Below are positions 51,805-60,398 of a DNA stretch of 64,000 nt, in pieces. Origin of the DNA: Longispora fulva (lineage in GTDB: Bacteria > Actinomycetota > Actinomycetes > Mycobacteriales > Micromonosporaceae); contig NZ_JADOUF010000001.1 of NCBI RefSeq assembly GCF_015751905.1, positions 4,340,001 to 4,404,000 on the forward strand, written 5' to 3'. The translations under genes were made by a program, and so were the position numbers. The notes under the pieces were generated by a model, which ran no database searches, was not told the origin of the DNA, and worked only from the letters and a program-made list of their open reading frames with translations. Each line of letters opens with the position of its first letter. Positions within the stretch are counted from its first letter, which is position 1.

Positions 51805-52803
51805 ATGCTGAGTCGTGAGATCCACCTTGTGTCCCGTCCCGTCGGCGAGCCGAAGCCCTCCGACTTCGCCCTGGTCACCGCCGAGGTGCCGGAGCCGGGC
51901 CCCGGTCAGGTCGTGGTCCGCAACACGTTCATGTCCGTCGACCCGTACATGCGGGGCCGGATGAACGACGTCAAGTCCTACGTGCCGCCGTTCGCGCTGA
52001 ACGCGGTCATGGACGGCGGCGCGGTCGGCGAGGTCGTGGCCTCCGACTCCCCCGACGTGCCGGTCGGCGCGACGGTGCTGCACGGCCTGGGCTGGCGGGA
52101 GTACGCGCTGCTGGACGCCAACCGGGTCCGGGTGGTCGACGCGACCCTCGCCCCGGCGCAGGCGTACCTCGGCGTGCTGGGGATGCCGGGCCTGACGGCG
52201 TACGCCGGGCTGCTCGCCGTCGCCGAACTCAAGGCTGGCGAGACGGTGTTCGTGTCCGGTGCCGCCGGCGCGGTCGGCAGCCTGGTCGGCCAGTTCGCCC
52301 GGCTGCTCGGCGCCGGTCGGGTCATCGGCTCCGCCGGCGGACCGGACAAGGCCACCCGGCTGGTCAAGGACTTCGGCTTCGACGCCGCGATCGACTACCG
52401 GGCCGGTGACCTGCGTGGACAGCTGCGCGAGGCCGCCCCGGACGGGGTCGACGTCTACTTCGACAACGTCGGCGGCGATCACCTGGAAGCCGCGATCGGC
52501 GCCATGAACGTGCACGGCCGGGCGGCGCTGTGCGGGGCGATCAGCCAGTACAACGCGACGGAGCCGGTGCCCGGGCCGCGCAACCTCGCGCTGGCGATCG
52601 GCAAGCGGCTGACGCTGCGCGGGATGCTGGTCGGGGACCACAACGACCTGGCGCCGCAGTTCGTCCAGCAGGTCGCCGGGTGGTTGGCCAACGGCGAGGT
52701 GCGGGCCGAGGAGACCATTGTGGACGGGATCGGGGGCGCGCCGGACGCGTTCCTCGGGATGATGCGGGGCGCGAACACCGGCAAGATGCTGGTCCGCCTG
52801 TAA
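51805..52803 (+). CDS. NADP-dependent oxidoreductase (zinc-free MDR, leukotriene-B4-reductase-like)
   Basis: The protein has 332 aa. The dinucleotide-binding loop is SGAAGAVGSLVGQFARLLGA, and VDPYMRGRM near residue 45 is the signature of the PTGR/YncB family that reduces alpha,beta-unsaturated carbonyls with NADPH. No zinc ligands are present. ATG 51805 is the family start; an open frame to 51655 overlaps the regulator. It is probably a detoxifying reductase controlled by the divergent MarR protein. Confidence 0.9.
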   Translation: MLSREIHLVSRPVGEPKPSDFALVTAEVPEPGPGQVVVRNTFMSVDPYMRGRMNDVKSYVPPFALNAVMDGGAVGEVVASDSPDVPVGATVLHGLGWREYALLDANRVRVVDATLAPAQAYLGVLGMPGLTAYAGLLAVAELKAGETVFVSGAAGAVGSLVGQFARLLGAGRVIGSAGGPDKATRLVKDFGFDAAIDYRAGDLRGQLREAAPDGVDVYFDNVGGDHLEAAIGAMNVHGRAALCGAISQYNATEPVPGPRNLALAIGKRLTLRGMLVGDHNDLAPQFVQQVAGWLANGEVRAEETIVDGIGGAPDAFLGMMRGANTGKMLVRL

Positions 52804-52813
52804 GAGGAAACGA

Positions 52814-52845
52814 CGAGGCCGGTCCGGGTTCCCGGGCCGGCCTCG
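52814..52845. terminator. Hairpin terminator between convergent genes
   Basis: CGAGGCCGGTCCGGG (52814-52828) pairs with CCCGGGCCGGCCTCG (52831-52845), with one G-U pair. It begins 10 bases after the oxidoreductase stop. Confidence 0.75.
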
Positions 52846-52905
52846 CGCTGTCCGTCGACCGTGGCGGAGTCGTCTCGGGGCCGGAGACGCCTCGGGCCGG
52901 AGCCG

Positions 52906-53454
52906 CTATGTCGCCCGGCGGCGGCGCCAGGCCCAGGCCCCGCCCCCGGCGACCAGCAGCACCGCTCCCGCCCCGCCCGCGAGGCTCCACGCCGGGTCGG
53001 CCGGCCGGACCGGTGGCCGGGTGGTCACGGCGTTCATGTCCGTCGCGCACGCCGCCGCCGGCCCGCTGCGCACCGGCAGCGCGCACGCGGTCAGCGCGAG
53101 CCGGCGCTGGCCGTCGGGCAGGGCCGGGGCGCGGCCGGCGAGCCGGACCCGGGTCGTGCCGCCGGGGGCCACCTCCACCGGCCAGCGGACCCGGGTGCCG
53201 TCCGTCTCGGCGCCGTGGCTGCGCGGCGTGAGTTCCACTCCGACGGGTACGCCGACCTCCACGAGCAGTTTCGCGGACTCCGTACCGGCGTTGCGGACGG
53301 TGACCGTGTACTCGTGCCGCTCCCCCGCCCGGACACTGGCCCGGCCGTCGTCCACGGCGATGCTGAGGTTCGGCTCAGCGGCGGCCGGGGCGCCCTGGCC
53401 GAGGACGATTCCGCCGAGGAGAATGGCGGGGAAGAGGCTTCTGAGTGCGTACAT
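52906..53454 (-). CDS. Secreted membrane-anchored beta-sandwich protein, unknown function
   Basis: The protein has 182 aa. A signal peptide (SLFPAILLGGIVLGQGAPAA) is followed by a DUF11/NEW3-like Ig domain (AGERHEYTVTVRNAGTESA, VEVAPGGTTRVRLAGRAP) and a C-terminal helix (LAGGAGAVLLVAGGGAWAW) ending in RRRR. There is no LPxTG sortase motif; the tail anchor is like a cell-wall protein without the sorting signal. Function unknown. Confidence 0.65.
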   Translation of the reverse strand: MYALRSLFPAILLGGIVLGQGAPAAAEPNLSIAVDDGRASVRAGERHEYTVTVRNAGTESAKLLVEVGVPVGVELTPRSHGAETDGTRVRWPVEVAPGGTTRVRLAGRAPALPDGQRRLALTACALPVRSGPAAACATDMNAVTTRPPVRPADPAWSLAGGAGAVLLVAGGGAWAWRRRRAT

Positions 53455-53544
53455 CCGCTATGCGTAACGCGTCGGGGCCGGGCTCCCCGGAAGGCGCGCC
53501 GTCACCGTTTATTTCCGGTCGGAATTTGTACGGTTGCCCACCGG

Positions 53545-53566
53545 CACGTGAATGAAAACTCACGTG
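53545..53566. repeat. CACGTGA/TCACGTG inverted repeat
   Basis: Perfect 7-base arms (53545-53551 and 53560-53566) flank an AT-rich 8-base spacer in the 217-base divergent gap. It may be an operator for the small-gene operon starting at 53672. Confidence 0.4.
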
Positions 53567-53671
53567 GATGACAGGTAGGCGACAGTAACTCGGATTTGTG
53601 TGCCCTACCCCGCTTACCTGGAACGTAACGCCCCTATCCAACACATTGGCGTACGGAGAGGAAGCCTCACA

Positions 53672-53863
53672 ATGGATCATCGGCAGCAGGTCTGGCTCGT
53701 GGTGACGACCCAACTGCCCCTGACGCTGGTCGATCGGGAGCAGGTGCTGGAAATCGTCGAACACCGCAACCGGCAGAACGCGATCGCCGAATTCGAGTTC
53801 AAGCGTGCCGGGCGCAATGTCCGCCGGGGCGTGTGGCGCGTGAAGGTCGTGGAGGCGACGTGA
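53672..53863 (+). CDS. Small hypothetical protein, coupled to the next gene
   Basis: The protein has 63 aa. ATG 53672 has an excellent GGAGAGGA (53655-53662). It is a charged alpha/beta chain (QQVWLVVTTQLPLTLVDREQ) without membrane helices. Its TGA overlaps the next GTG by 4 bases. I know no family for it; codon bias and coupling support a real gene. Confidence 0.6.
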   Translation: MDHRQQVWLVVTTQLPLTLVDREQVLEIVEHRNRQNAIAEFEFKRAGRNVRRGVWRVKVVEAT

Positions 53864-54186
53864 CCGAGTATCTGACGACGACACCCATCGGGGCTGTCGA
53901 CACCGCGTACGACGACCATCTCGGACTGCACCGGATCACCAGTCTGCGGCTGGAGTCCTCCGGCAACCACGTGTACTGGCTGGAGCCGGACACCACCTAC
54001 CAGCTCAACCACGACGGCTACGGCTGGACGATCCGCGGCGGCCAGTGGACCCGGGCCCGGCTGACGTTCCTCGGCTCGCCGATCTGGGCGCTGCCGACCC
54101 CGGACGGTGACGAACAGCTCGACCAGCGGCACACGTACCTGCTGCGGCCCGCCGGCACGGGCTGGGAGTTATGGCTGCAACAGTAA
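53860..54186 (+). CDS. Hypothetical protein
   Basis: The protein has 108 aa, soluble, rich in Tyr, Trp and Thr (NHVYWLEPDTTYQLNHDGYG, GTGWELWLQQ), probably a small beta protein. GTG 53860 has GGAGG 4 bases upstream and overlaps the preceding stop. The ABC exporter gene starts 24 bases after its stop, so the pair may belong to that operon. Function unknown. Confidence 0.6.
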   Translation: MTEYLTTTPIGAVDTAYDDHLGLHRITSLRLESSGNHVYWLEPDTTYQLNHDGYGWTIRGGQWTRARLTFLGSPIWALPTPDGDEQLDQRHTYLLRPAGTGWELWLQQ

Positions 54187-54210
54187 GGAAAAGTCCCTAG
54201 GATTCTCCCC

Positions 54211-55122
54211 ATGATCGTGGAGGCCGCCGGGCTCGGGAAGTCCTTCGGGGCCAAACGCGCCGTGGACGACGTCAGTTTCGTGCTCCAGCCGGGCAGGGTG
54301 ACCGGCTTCCTCGGCCCGAACGGGTCCGGGAAGTCCACGACGATGCGGCTCATGCTCGGTCTCGACCGGGGCGACGGCAGGACACTGTTCGAGGAGCGGC
54401 CCCTCCTCGACCACGAGGTGCCCGGCAGGGTGGTCGGCGCGCACCTCGACGCCAAGTCCTTCCACCCGAACCGTTCCGCCCGCAACCACCTGCGGATGCT
54501 CGCCGCCGGCACCGGGGTCGGCGACCGCCGGGTCGACGAGGTGATCGAGCAGGTCGGCCTGGACGCGGTGGCCGGGAAGCGGCCCAGGGGCTTCTCGCTC
54601 GGCATGGGCCAGCGGCTCGGCCTGGCCAGCGCCATCCTCGCGGAGCCCGACGTGCTGCTGCTCGACGAGCCGGCCAACGGGCTCGACCCGCAGTCGATCC
54701 AGTGGATGCGCGAGTTCCTCCGGGCGTACGCCGGCACCGGTCGGGTGGTGTTCGTCTCCAGCCACCTGATGTCGGAGATGCAGCTGATGGCCGACGACCT
54801 GGTGGTGATCGGCAAGGGGAAGCTCATCGCGCACGAGCCGCTGGGCGCGTTCGTGGCGCGGAGTACCCGCAACGACGTGCTGGTCCGGGTGCCCGATCCG
54901 GGGCTGTTGATCGACCGGCTCGCCGCGCAGGGGCTGTCCGCCGTGCGGGAGGGGGCCGACGCGGTCGCCGTGGCCGGGGCGAGTACCGACACCGTGGGGG
55001 AGATCGCCTTCCACGCCGGGCTGCCGGTCCGGGAGCTGCTGGCCAGGACGGCGAGCCTGGAGCAGGCGTTCCTGGAGCTGACCAGCGACCACCAGGAGTA
55101 CGCGACCCGGGAGGCACAGTGA
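54211..55122 (+). CDS. ABC transporter ATP-binding protein
   Basis: The protein has 303 aa. Walker A is GPNGSGKSTT, the signature FSLGMGQRLGLA and Walker B VLLLDEPANGLDP, with SSHLMSEMQ as the switch region. It resembles BcrA-like ABC-2 ATPases. It overlaps the permease gene by 4 bases (GTGA, 55119-55122). Likely an exporter or an immunity-type pump. Confidence 0.9.
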   Translation: MIVEAAGLGKSFGAKRAVDDVSFVLQPGRVTGFLGPNGSGKSTTMRLMLGLDRGDGRTLFEERPLLDHEVPGRVVGAHLDAKSFHPNRSARNHLRMLAAGTGVGDRRVDEVIEQVGLDAVAGKRPRGFSLGMGQRLGLASAILAEPDVLLLDEPANGLDPQSIQWMREFLRAYAGTGRVVFVSSHLMSEMQLMADDLVVIGKGKLIAHEPLGAFVARSTRNDVLVRVPDPGLLIDRLAAQGLSAVREGADAVAVAGASTDTVGEIAFHAGLPVRELLARTASLEQAFLELTSDHQEYATREAQ

Positions 55123-55847
55123 CCTCGGCGCTGCGGTACGAGTGGCGGCGGATCACGTCCGTGCCCGGTACCTGGATCATCGGAGCCCTGGTGGTGCTGG
55201 TCGCCGCCGGGTTGCAGACCCTGTTCGTGTCGATCGGCGACGCCGATCCGGTGCCAGCGCGGAACCTGGCGGCGGGGCTGGTGACGCCGCTGAGCATCGG
55301 CGGGTTCCTGTTCGCGGCGTTCGGGGCCCAGGCGCTGGGCCAGGAGTACCGGTTCGGCACGATCCGCTCGACGCTGACCCTGTTCCCGCGCCGGCCGACG
55401 GTGTTCGCGGCCAAGCTGGCGGTCACCGCCCTGGTCACGGTGGCCGTGCTGGTGCTGGCGGCCGTGGTCTGCGTCGCGGTCGTCGGGGCCGCCGGCTGGC
55501 GGCTCGGGTTCGACGGCACCGGGGGCGGCGGGGTGGGCGGGCTCGCCGTGCGGGTGGTGCTCGTCGCGCTCGGCTGGCTGGCGTGGGGCTTCGGGATCGC
55601 CGGGATCAGCCGGAACACCGCGTTGGGCATCGTCCTGCCGCTCGTCGTCGCCTTCGTGGTGGAGACGCCCCTCACCGTGGTACTCGGGGAGAAGGCGCCC
55701 TGGCTCGTGGACCTGTTCCCGTTCGGCAACGCCGGGCAGGCTCTCACGATGGCCGGGGACGCGTGGGGCGCGCTGGGGATCTTCGGGCTGTGGAGTCTGG
55801 TGGTGGCGGGGCTGGCGTACCTGTCGTTCACGTACCGGGACGCGTGA
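55119..55847 (+). CDS. ABC-2 exporter permease
   Basis: The protein has 242 aa with six membrane helices and LGQEYRFGTIRSTLTLFPRR after helix 2, the coupling segment of ABC-2 permeases. GTG 55119 has GGGAGG (55109-55114). The longer upstream frame shadows the ATPase gene and is rejected. Confidence 0.88.
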   Translation: MTSALRYEWRRITSVPGTWIIGALVVLVAAGLQTLFVSIGDADPVPARNLAAGLVTPLSIGGFLFAAFGAQALGQEYRFGTIRSTLTLFPRRPTVFAAKLAVTALVTVAVLVLAAVVCVAVVGAAGWRLGFDGTGGGGVGGLAVRVVLVALGWLAWGFGIAGISRNTALGIVLPLVVAFVVETPLTVVLGEKAPWLVDLFPFGNAGQALTMAGDAWGALGIFGLWSLVVAGLAYLSFTYRDA

Positions 55848-55864
55848 TCCAGCATAATTCCCCC

Positions 55865-57172
55865 ATGATGGACACGGCGATCGTGCTGTTCACCCGGGAC
55901 CTGCGGCTCGCCGACAATCCGGCCCTGACCGCCGCCGTGTCCGCCGCCCGGCACGTGGTGCCGCTGTTCGTGCACGATCCGGCGATCGCCGCCGGGCCGG
56001 TGCGGGGCGCGTTCCTGGCGGGGTGTCTCGCGGATCTGCGGGCGGGGCTGCGGGCCCGGGGCGCGGGGCTGGTGGAACGGCGGGGCGACCCGGTGACGGA
56101 GGTGCTCCGGCTCGCGGGCGAGCTGCGGGCCGGCCACGGGACGGGCGGCGGGTCCGGGGCCGGCGGCGCGGGTCGCGGGTCCGGGGCCGGCACGATCGGG
56201 GTGTCCTGCGCCGCCGACGTCTCCGCCTTCGCGCAGGCTCGCCAACGCCGACTCGCGGCGGCGTGCGCGGCAGCCGGCCTGCACCTGCGGCTGTTCGACC
56301 AGCTCACGGTCGTGCCACCTGGGGAACTGGTCCCGGCCGGCGGCGACAGCTACAAGATCTTCACCCCCTATTGGCGGCGTTGGCAGGCCGTCGTGCGCCC
56401 GGGGACGACCCAGGCCCCGGACCGGGTCACGCTGCCGCCCGGCGTGCGCCCGACCGACGGTCCGGAAGGCTCCGGCGGGGAACGGGCCGCGCACGCCCGG
56501 CTGGCCGCCTGGCGGGACTCCTGGGAGTCCTATGCCGACGGTCACGACGACCTGGCCGGGGACCGCACGTCGCGGCTGTCCGCGCACCTGCACTTCGGCA
56601 CCCTCTCGCCGAGGGCGTTGCTCGACGGGCCGGAGGCGTTCGTCCGGCAGGTGTGCTGGCGGGACTTCTACCACCAGGTGCTGCACGCGTTCCCCCGGCT
56701 CACCGCGCGGCCGTTCAAGAACGTGGTCGAGGACTGGGTCGACGATCCGGAGTCCTACGCGGCGTGGTGCGCCGGGATGACCGGGGTGCCGCTGGTGGAC
56801 GCCGGGATGCGGCAGCTGGCCGCCGAGGGGTTCATGCACAACCGGGCCCGGATGGTGGTCGCGTCGTTCCTCACCAAGCACCTGCGGATCGACTGGCGGC
56901 TGGGGGCGGCGCACTTCATGGCGCACCTGGCCGACGCCGACGTGGCGAACAACTACGGCAACTGGCAGTGGACGGCGGGCACGGGCAACGACACCCGGCC
57001 GTACCGGCGGTTCAACCCGGTCCGGCAGGGCTACCAGCACGACCCGCGCGGGGACTACGTGCGCCGCCACGTGCCGGAGCTCGCCGACCTCGCGGGGCCG
57101 GTGGTGCACGAGCCGTGGAAGCTGCCGCGCTCGCGGACGAAGGGCTACCCGAGGCCGATCATCGAGCTGTGA
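55865..57172 (+). CDS. phr: Deoxyribodipyrimidine photolyase
   Basis: The protein has 435 aa. The N-terminal photolyase domain starts TAIVLFTRDLRLADNPAL. The C-terminal FAD domain has TSRLSAHLHFGTLSPR, VPLVDAGMRQL, MHNRARMVVASFLTKHL and NNYGNWQWTAGTGND, including the Trp-rich core of light-driven repair of pyrimidine dimers. A Gly-rich insert (about 93-115) comes from a repeated GGGTCCGGGGCCGGC. CATAAT (55853-55858) sits 6 bases before the first ATG and no ribosome site is seen, so the transcript may be leaderless. It is convergent with the lipid operon. Confidence 0.93.
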   Translation: MMDTAIVLFTRDLRLADNPALTAAVSAARHVVPLFVHDPAIAAGPVRGAFLAGCLADLRAGLRARGAGLVERRGDPVTEVLRLAGELRAGHGTGGGSGAGGAGRGSGAGTIGVSCAADVSAFAQARQRRLAAACAAAGLHLRLFDQLTVVPPGELVPAGGDSYKIFTPYWRRWQAVVRPGTTQAPDRVTLPPGVRPTDGPEGSGGERAAHARLAAWRDSWESYADGHDDLAGDRTSRLSAHLHFGTLSPRALLDGPEAFVRQVCWRDFYHQVLHAFPRLTARPFKNVVEDWVDDPESYAAWCAGMTGVPLVDAGMRQLAAEGFMHNRARMVVASFLTKHLRIDWRLGAAHFMAHLADADVANNYGNWQWTAGTGNDTRPYRRFNPVRQGYQHDPRGDYVRRHVPELADLAGPVVHEPWKLPRSRTKGYPRPIIEL

Positions 57173-57175
57173 GGC

Positions 57176-57206
57176 GTCCCGGGCCGCACCCTCCGCGGCC
57201 CGGGAC
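57176..57206. terminator. Bidirectional terminator between phr and the lipid operon
   Basis: GTCCCGGGCCGC (57176-57187) pairs perfectly with GCGGCCCGGGAC (57195-57206) over a 7-base loop, between two convergent stops. Confidence 0.8.
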
Positions 57207-57209
57207 CCG

Positions 57210-57938
57210 TCAGGACCGGGGGAACCAGGGCACGAACCCGCTGGTCCGGGCCACATACTCCGCATACCCCGGCCGGGCCGACATCGCCGCCTCCGTCATC
57301 GGCTTGCCAGTCTTGCCGACGAGGAACCACGTCATCAGGATCGGCGACAGCACCGTCAACGCACCGGGCCAGGAGGCGCACGCGACCAGCCAGATCCCCC
57401 ACCAGACGCAGGCGTCGCCGAAGTAGTTCGGGTGCCGGGTGTAGCGCCACAGGCCGGTGTCCAGGACCCGTCCGTGCCCGCCGGCCCGCTGGAACGCGGA
57501 CAGCTGCCAGTCGCCGACGGCCTCGAAGACCATCCCGACGGCCCACACCAGCACGCCGGGCAGCATCCACCACGACCACCCGTCGTCGTGCCGTTGGGCG
57601 ACCTGCACGGGCAGGGACACGAACCAGACGATCGCCCCTTGCAGCAGGTACACCATGACCAGCGGATACCAGCGGCCCTTGCCGGCGAGGAGTCTCGCGT
57701 AGCGCGGGTCCTCGCCCTTGCCCCGGGACCGCCAGGCGATAAACACCGCCAGGCGCAGCCCCCAGAGCACGGTCAGGGCGGTGATCAGCCAGTGCCCGGG
57801 CGTGAGCAGGTAGCCGACGAGCGCGACGGCGGTGAAGGCGAGACCCCACGCGATGTCCACCACCCGGTGCCTGCCGGTCGCCGTGCCGATCCCGAAGAAC
57901 ACCAGCAGCACCGCGAGGGCGGCGAGAGCCTCAAACAC
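57210..57938 (-). CDS. DUF1295 family membrane protein (steroid 5-alpha-reductase-like)
   Basis: The protein has 242 aa with about six membrane helices. The family motif GLWRYTRHPNYFGDACVWWG lies near residue 175 and PGYAEYVARTSGFVPWFP ends the chain. DUF1295 proteins resemble NADPH-dependent steroid/enoyl reductases or isoprenylcysteine methyltransferases. Last gene of a five-gene operon; its start overlaps the preceding stop by 8 bases. It probably reduces or modifies the lipid made by the two methyltransferases. Confidence 0.85.
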   Translation of the reverse strand: MFEALAALAVLLVFFGIGTATGRHRVVDIAWGLAFTAVALVGYLLTPGHWLITALTVLWGLRLAVFIAWRSRGKGEDPRYARLLAGKGRWYPLVMVYLLQGAIVWFVSLPVQVAQRHDDGWSWWMLPGVLVWAVGMVFEAVGDWQLSAFQRAGGHGRVLDTGLWRYTRHPNYFGDACVWWGIWLVACASWPGALTVLSPILMTWFLVGKTGKPMTEAAMSARPGYAEYVARTSGFVPWFPRS

Positions 57939-59196
57939 CGAAACCCTCTCTGGTGTACGCCATCCCGCTGTCCCCCTCCGCCATCGGCCGGACCGCGAGC
58001 ACCTGGTCCACGCCCATCCGGTTCTCCGCGAAGCTGAGCGCCCCGCCGACCAGGTACAACCGGAAGATCCGGGCCATCGGCCCGCCGACGAGGTCCACGG
58101 CCTCCTCCCAGTGCTTGTCGAGGGTCTCCAGCCAGGCGGCGACGGTGCGGACGTAGTGCTCGCGGAGCGCCTCGACGTCGCGGACCTCGAAGCCGGCGTC
58201 CCCGATCAGCGACACGGTCTCCCCGACCGGCCGCATGTGCATGTCGGGGGCGATGTAGTGCTCGATGAACGCGCCGCCGCCGGGCGCGACCCTGCCCCGG
58301 GACATCTGTTGGACGAGGAGCCGCCCGGCGGGCCGGAGCAGCCCGAACAGCTTCGCGGTGAACGCCGGGTAGTTGCGGGCCCCGACGTGTTCGCCCATCT
58401 CGACGGTGGCGATCGCGTCGTACGGGCCGTCGTGCACGTCCCGGTAGTCCTGGAGCCGCACGTCGACCCGGCCCTGGAGTCCGAGCCGCTCGACCCGGCC
58501 CTGGACGTGGGCCAGCTGCTCGGCGGACAGGGTGACGCCGGTGACGTTCACGCCGTAGTGGTAGGCGGCGTGCACGGTCAGGGAGCCCCAGCCGCAGCCG
58601 ACGTCGAGCAGCCGCATGCCGGGGTGCAGGTCGAGCTTGCGGCAGATCAGGTCGAGCTTGTCGCGCTGGGCGTGGGCGAGGGTGTAGTCGGGTTCCTCGG
58701 AGCGCCAGTAGCCGCACGAGTACGCCATCGTCTCGTCGTCGAGGACCAGTTGGTAGAAGGCGTTGGACAGGTCGTAGTGGTGGCCGATGGCCGCCCGGTC
58801 GCGTTCCCTGCTGCCCGGGTCGCCGGTGAGTCGGGCCTGGGTCTCCGGCGGGGACGGCCGGGGGCCGAGGACGCCGAGCCGACCCGCCAGCCGCAGGGCG
58901 CGGAGCCGGTGGGCGAGGGTGATCCGGGGCCGGCCGGTGGCGCGGACCTGCCGCCAGACGCGGCGCAGGCCGTCGGCGAGGTCGCCGTCGACGTCGAGTT
59001 CGCCGGCGGCGTAGGCCTGGGCCAGGCCGAGTTCGTTCGGGCTCCACAGCAGACGGCGTAGGGCGCGCGGGTCGCGGATGACGAGGGCCGGCCCGGCCGT
59101 CGGGCCGGCCTCGCTGCCGTCCCACGCGCGGATCCGCACCGTTGGCGGTGCTCCGGTGATGGCCTGATAGAGGGTCGCGAGCTGGGGCGCGATCAT
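57931..59196 (-). CDS. Cyclopropane-fatty-acyl-phospholipid synthase family methyltransferase (second copy)
   Basis: The protein has 421 aa. An N-terminal CFA domain (WSPNELGLAQAYAAGELDVD) is followed by the SAM-binding core: HHYDLSNAFYQLVLDDETM, LLDVGCGWGSLTVHAA, ATVEMGEHVGARNY. It would transfer a methylene group from SAM to an unsaturated phospholipid chain. ATG 59196 overlaps the stop of its paralogue by 4 bases. Having two CFA-like enzymes in tandem suggests successive or different methylations. Confidence 0.9.
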   Translation of the reverse strand: MIAPQLATLYQAITGAPPTVRIRAWDGSEAGPTAGPALVIRDPRALRRLLWSPNELGLAQAYAAGELDVDGDLADGLRRVWRQVRATGRPRITLAHRLRALRLAGRLGVLGPRPSPPETQARLTGDPGSRERDRAAIGHHYDLSNAFYQLVLDDETMAYSCGYWRSEEPDYTLAHAQRDKLDLICRKLDLHPGMRLLDVGCGWGSLTVHAAYHYGVNVTGVTLSAEQLAHVQGRVERLGLQGRVDVRLQDYRDVHDGPYDAIATVEMGEHVGARNYPAFTAKLFGLLRPAGRLLVQQMSRGRVAPGGGAFIEHYIAPDMHMRPVGETVSLIGDAGFEVRDVEALREHYVRTVAAWLETLDKHWEEAVDLVGGPMARIFRLYLVGGALSFAENRMGVDQVLAVRPMAEGDSGMAYTREGFGV

Positions 59197-60398
59197 GTGT
59201 CCGCCCTTCCGAGGACGAGTTGGTGCACGTCGAGGTAGCCGGACGCGAACCCGGCCTCGGAGTAGGCCAGGTAGAGGTTCCAGGTGCGGCGGAACGTCTC
59301 GTCGAAGCCGAGCCGGGCGAGTTCGCCGGCCCGGTCGAGGAACCTGGCCCGCCACAGTCTCAGTGTGTCGGCGTAGTGCGGCCCGAAGGCGAAAGTGTCC
59401 AGGATCCGCAGCCGGGTGCGGCCGAAGACCGCCGACAGCGCCGGCAGGGACGGGATCAGCCCGCCGGGGAAGATGTACTTGTGCATCCAGGTGTACGTGT
59501 ACCGCGCCGCCACCATCCGCTCGTGCCGCATCGTGATCGTCTGGAGCCCGATCCTGCCCCCGGGCGCGAGCAGCCGGTCGAGCACGGCGGCGTACGTGGG
59601 CCAGTACTCCTCCCCCACCGCCTCGATCATCTCCACGGACAGGATCGCGTCGTACTCGCCGCGCACGTCCCGGTAGTCCATCAGATCCACGGTCACCGCC
59701 ACACCTGCGCCTGCCGCCCGGCGCAGGGCCAGGTCGCGCTGCTCGGCCGACAGGGTCACCGACCGGACCACTGCTCCGCGCCGGGCGGCCCGGATCGCGA
59801 GTTCGCCCCAGCCGGTGCCGATCTCCAGCACCCGGGTGCCGGGACCGACCCCGGTCGCGTCGAGCAGCCGGTCGATCTTGCGGTGCTGGGCCGGGGCCAG
59901 GTCGTCCCAGGTGGCGGGCCCGCCGAACAGGGCGGCGGAGTACGTCATCGTGTCGTCGAGGAACAGGCCGAACAGGTCGTTGGACAGGTCGTAGTGCCGG
60001 GCGATGTTGCTGCGCGCGCCCGCGCGGTCGTTGGCGTCGGTCCGGGGGTGGCGGGCCACGTAGAACCGGCGCAGCCACTGCAACCGGCGCGGGACCAGCA
60101 CGTCGGCGTGCGCGGCCAGGACGGTGAGCACCTCGGGCAGTCGGTCGGAGTCCCACTCGCCGGCCTGGTAGGACTCGCCGAAGCCGATCAGGCCGTCGCG
60201 GCCGAGCCGGCGGCAGAACGCCTGCGGGTCGCGCAGTCGCAGGGTGGGACCCGGACCGTCGAGCAGGCCCAGCCGGCGGCCGACCCGGTCGAGCAGGGCC
60301 GCGGCGATCCGGCCCCGCAGCCGGGCCCGGGGCACCACGGCGACGTCGGGCCAGCGCGCCGGGTCGACGGCGGCGGGACGGGACGCGACCTGGGTCAT
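59193..60398 (-). CDS. Cyclopropane-fatty-acyl-phospholipid synthase family methyltransferase (first copy)
   Basis: The protein has 401 aa. The CFA N-domain (GLIGFGESYQAGEWDSD) and SAM core (RHYDLSNDLFGLFLDDTMTY, VLEIGTGWGELAIRAA, LSVEMIEAVGEEYW) are intact, and FIFPGG-type KYIFPGGLIPSL follows. It is diverged from the neighbour, with ordinary family spacing. ATG 60398 overlaps the DUF1365 stop by 4 bases. Confidence 0.9.
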   Translation of the reverse strand: MTQVASRPAAVDPARWPDVAVVPRARLRGRIAAALLDRVGRRLGLLDGPGPTLRLRDPQAFCRRLGRDGLIGFGESYQAGEWDSDRLPEVLTVLAAHADVLVPRRLQWLRRFYVARHPRTDANDRAGARSNIARHYDLSNDLFGLFLDDTMTYSAALFGGPATWDDLAPAQHRKIDRLLDATGVGPGTRVLEIGTGWGELAIRAARRGAVVRSVTLSAEQRDLALRRAAGAGVAVTVDLMDYRDVRGEYDAILSVEMIEAVGEEYWPTYAAVLDRLLAPGGRIGLQTITMRHERMVAARYTYTWMHKYIFPGGLIPSLPALSAVFGRTRLRILDTFAFGPHYADTLRLWRARFLDRAGELARLGFDETFRRTWNLYLAYSEAGFASGYLDVHQLVLGRADT

